From positions 1-14,592 of the forward strand of contig JACPDS010000174.1 in the NCBI GenBank assembly GCA_016183885.1: DNA of 14,592 nucleotides. The letters are read 5' to 3'. Of this stretch, positions 13,599 to 14,592 are shown piece after piece. The stretch's first letter is position 1. Every line of letters starts with the position of its first letter. The notes beneath the pieces were generated by a model, which was given only the letters and a program-made list of their open reading frames with translations, was not told the DNA's origin and searched no databases. Source of the stretch: Armatimonadota bacterium. Its GTDB lineage: Bacteria; Vulcanimicrobiota; JACPDS01. Position numbers and translations under genes: made by a program.

Positions 13599-14375
13599 AT
13601 GTCAAAGTCTTCATGGGAAGAACTTCTGCAGATTATGCAGATTCTTCGAAGCAGATCGGGGTGTCCATGGGATAAAGAACAAACCCATAAGAGCCTTGCC
13701 CCATTCTTAATTGAAGAAGCTTATGAAGCATTAGAAACAATCGAAGAAGAAGATTACAAAAAATTAAAAGAAGAATTGGGAGATCTGCTTTTACAGGTTA
13801 TTTTTCATGCTCAAATTGCCAAAGAAAAAAAAATATTTAATATAGAGGATATCGTTCAGGGTTTAATTAAAAAATTAAAAAATCGCCATCCCCATGTTTT
13901 TAAAAACAAAAAAGTAGCTACCAAAGAAGAAGTTTTAGAAGGCTGGGAAAAAATCAAACTTAAGGAAGGCGAACGGAAAAGAAAATCTTTAATGGATGGC
14001 ATTCCTATAAATCTTCCCGCTCTTTTAGCAGCTGAAAGAGCTCAAAATCGAGCCAAAGAAGTGGGCTTTGACTGGAGAGAAGCAGAAGAAGTTATTTTAA
14101 AGGTCAAGGAAGAATCCCAAGAACTTTTAGATGCATATAAAAAAGACCTCAATCAAATTAAAATTAAAGAAGAATTTGGAGATTTACTTTTTTCTTTAGT
14201 AAATCTTTCCCGCTTTTTTAAAATTAATGCCGAAGAATCCCTGCGATATACAATTAAAAAGTTTATTAAAAGGTTTAAATATATAGAAAAAATGGGACAA
14301 AAAAGAGGACATTCGTTAAAAAAAATGTCTTTAAATGAAATGGAAAAATATTATAATAAAGCAAAAACCAGATAA
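13599..14375 (+). CDS. mazG: Nucleoside triphosphate pyrophosphohydrolase MazG
   Basis: MazG hydrolyses (d)NTPs to monophosphate and pyrophosphate, a house-cleaning and stress-modulating role in the cytoplasm. The 258 residues match the full-length two-domain enzyme of about 263 residues. The N-terminal domain has GCPWDKEQTHKSL (21-33), EEAYE at 39-43 and EELGD at 58-62. The linker holds HPHVF (97-101) and WEKIK. The C-terminal domain has ERAQNRAKEVGFDW (146-159), KEESQEL (170-176) and EEFGD (191-195), the Mg2+-binding acidic residues of the active half. The protein ends with the KM...L.EMEKYYNKAK helix typical of the family. The ATG lies 2 nt after the foldase stop, with no visible Shine-Dalgarno. 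Its stop codon directly touches that of the convergent gene. Confidence 0.96.
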   Translation: MSKSSWEELLQIMQILRSRSGCPWDKEQTHKSLAPFLIEEAYEALETIEEEDYKKLKEELGDLLLQVIFHAQIAKEKKIFNIEDIVQGLIKKLKNRHPHVFKNKKVATKEEVLEGWEKIKLKEGERKRKSLMDGIPINLPALLAAERAQNRAKEVGFDWREAEEVILKVKEESQELLDAYKKDLNQIKIKEEFGDLLFSLVNLSRFFKINAEESLRYTIKKFIKRFKYIEKMGQKRGHSLKKMSLNEMEKYYNKAKTR

Positions 14376-14592
14376 TTATTTTTCTTCAAAAAGACTATTT
14401 GGCAAATTCTGGTCAAATTTATAATCACTAAAGAGGGCTTGAACTTCCGCGTTTAAATTAATTTTAGGAAAAGTAAATTCAGCAAATAATGTATTAAATA
14501 CCCAATAATTTTTAAGATTTTGATAGTTTTGAAAAACAGAAATTTTACTGGCATTATTATAATAAAAAACCTGCTTAAACATAGTAAAATTA
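14376..14592 (-). CDS. C-terminal part of a convergent gene, possibly LolA-like (5' end outside window)
   Basis: An open minus-strand frame enters from the right edge and stops with TAA at 14378-14376. An internal ATG at 14582 exists, but the frame stays open beyond it, so the true start is probably outside. The visible 72 or so residues are rich in aromatic and Asn residues. They end with INLNAEVQALFSDYKFDQN followed by LPNSLFEEK, which reminds me of the C-terminal strand of outer-membrane lipoprotein-sorting (LolA/COG2834-type) proteins. If correct it would hint at a diderm envelope. The resemblance is from memory on a short segment, so the name is tentative; the open frame and its exact convergent junction with mazG support that it is a real gene. 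Confidence 0.5.
   Translation of the reverse strand, partial: NFTMFKQVFYYNNASKISVFQNYQNLKNYWVFNTLFAEFTFPKINLNAEVQALFSDYKFDQNLPNSLFEEK

Overview
The window is AT-rich, with short intergenic spacers and two long non-coding stretches (6651-7038 and 8395-8804) on either side of dnaA. All eight complete or partial genes left of about 6650 read leftward and all seven genes from dnaA to 14375 read rightward, so transcription diverges from the dnaA region. Coding strands are purine-rich on both arms. With DnaA-box clusters before and after dnaA and a DnaA-trio/AT-rich element before dnaN, this marks the chromosomal replication origin of a bacterium. The layout is bipartite and Bacillus subtilis-like, but rpmH, recF and gyrB are not next to dnaA/dnaN.

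Left arm (minus strand, in transcription order). A first operon is cutA, then a COG2403-type P-loop protein annotated in relatives as cyclic 2,3-diphosphoglycerate synthetase-like, then a RibU-type riboflavin ECF S component. A second operon is speD, speE, cdaA, ybbR/cdaR and glmM, the last cut off by the window edge. It joins polyamine synthesis (decarboxylated AdoMet production plus aminopropyl transfer) to the conserved cdaA-cdaR-glmM module, which couples c-di-AMP synthesis to the first committed step of peptidoglycan precursor synthesis.

Right arm (plus strand). dnaA is followed by the trio/unwinding element and a dnaN gene with a clear promoter and a structured leader. dnaN overlaps a CorA-family metal transporter gene. 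Then come a LytR-CpsA-Psr cell-wall ligase, a secreted single-HKD PLD-family nuclease or phospholipase, a PpiC-type foldase lipoprotein and a full-length two-domain MazG pyrophosphohydrolase. A convergent partial gene at the right edge has a C-terminus resembling LolA-type proteins.

The organism is a low-GC, peptidoglycan-making bacterium. The CdaA/YbbR/GlmM module, ECF transporter, LCP protein and B. subtilis-like origin are Firmicutes-like. The TtSpeE-like aminopropyltransferase, COG2403 protein, T. maritima-like SpeD and possible LolA-like protein fit better with a deep-branching, perhaps thermophilic or anaerobic uncultivated lineage. I cannot assign a phylum from the sequence alone. I see no mobile element, CRISPR array, tRNA or rRNA, and nothing that is clearly a new multi-gene system. 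The most original material is the oriC architecture and two unassigned leader segments, before dnaN and before the foldase gene.
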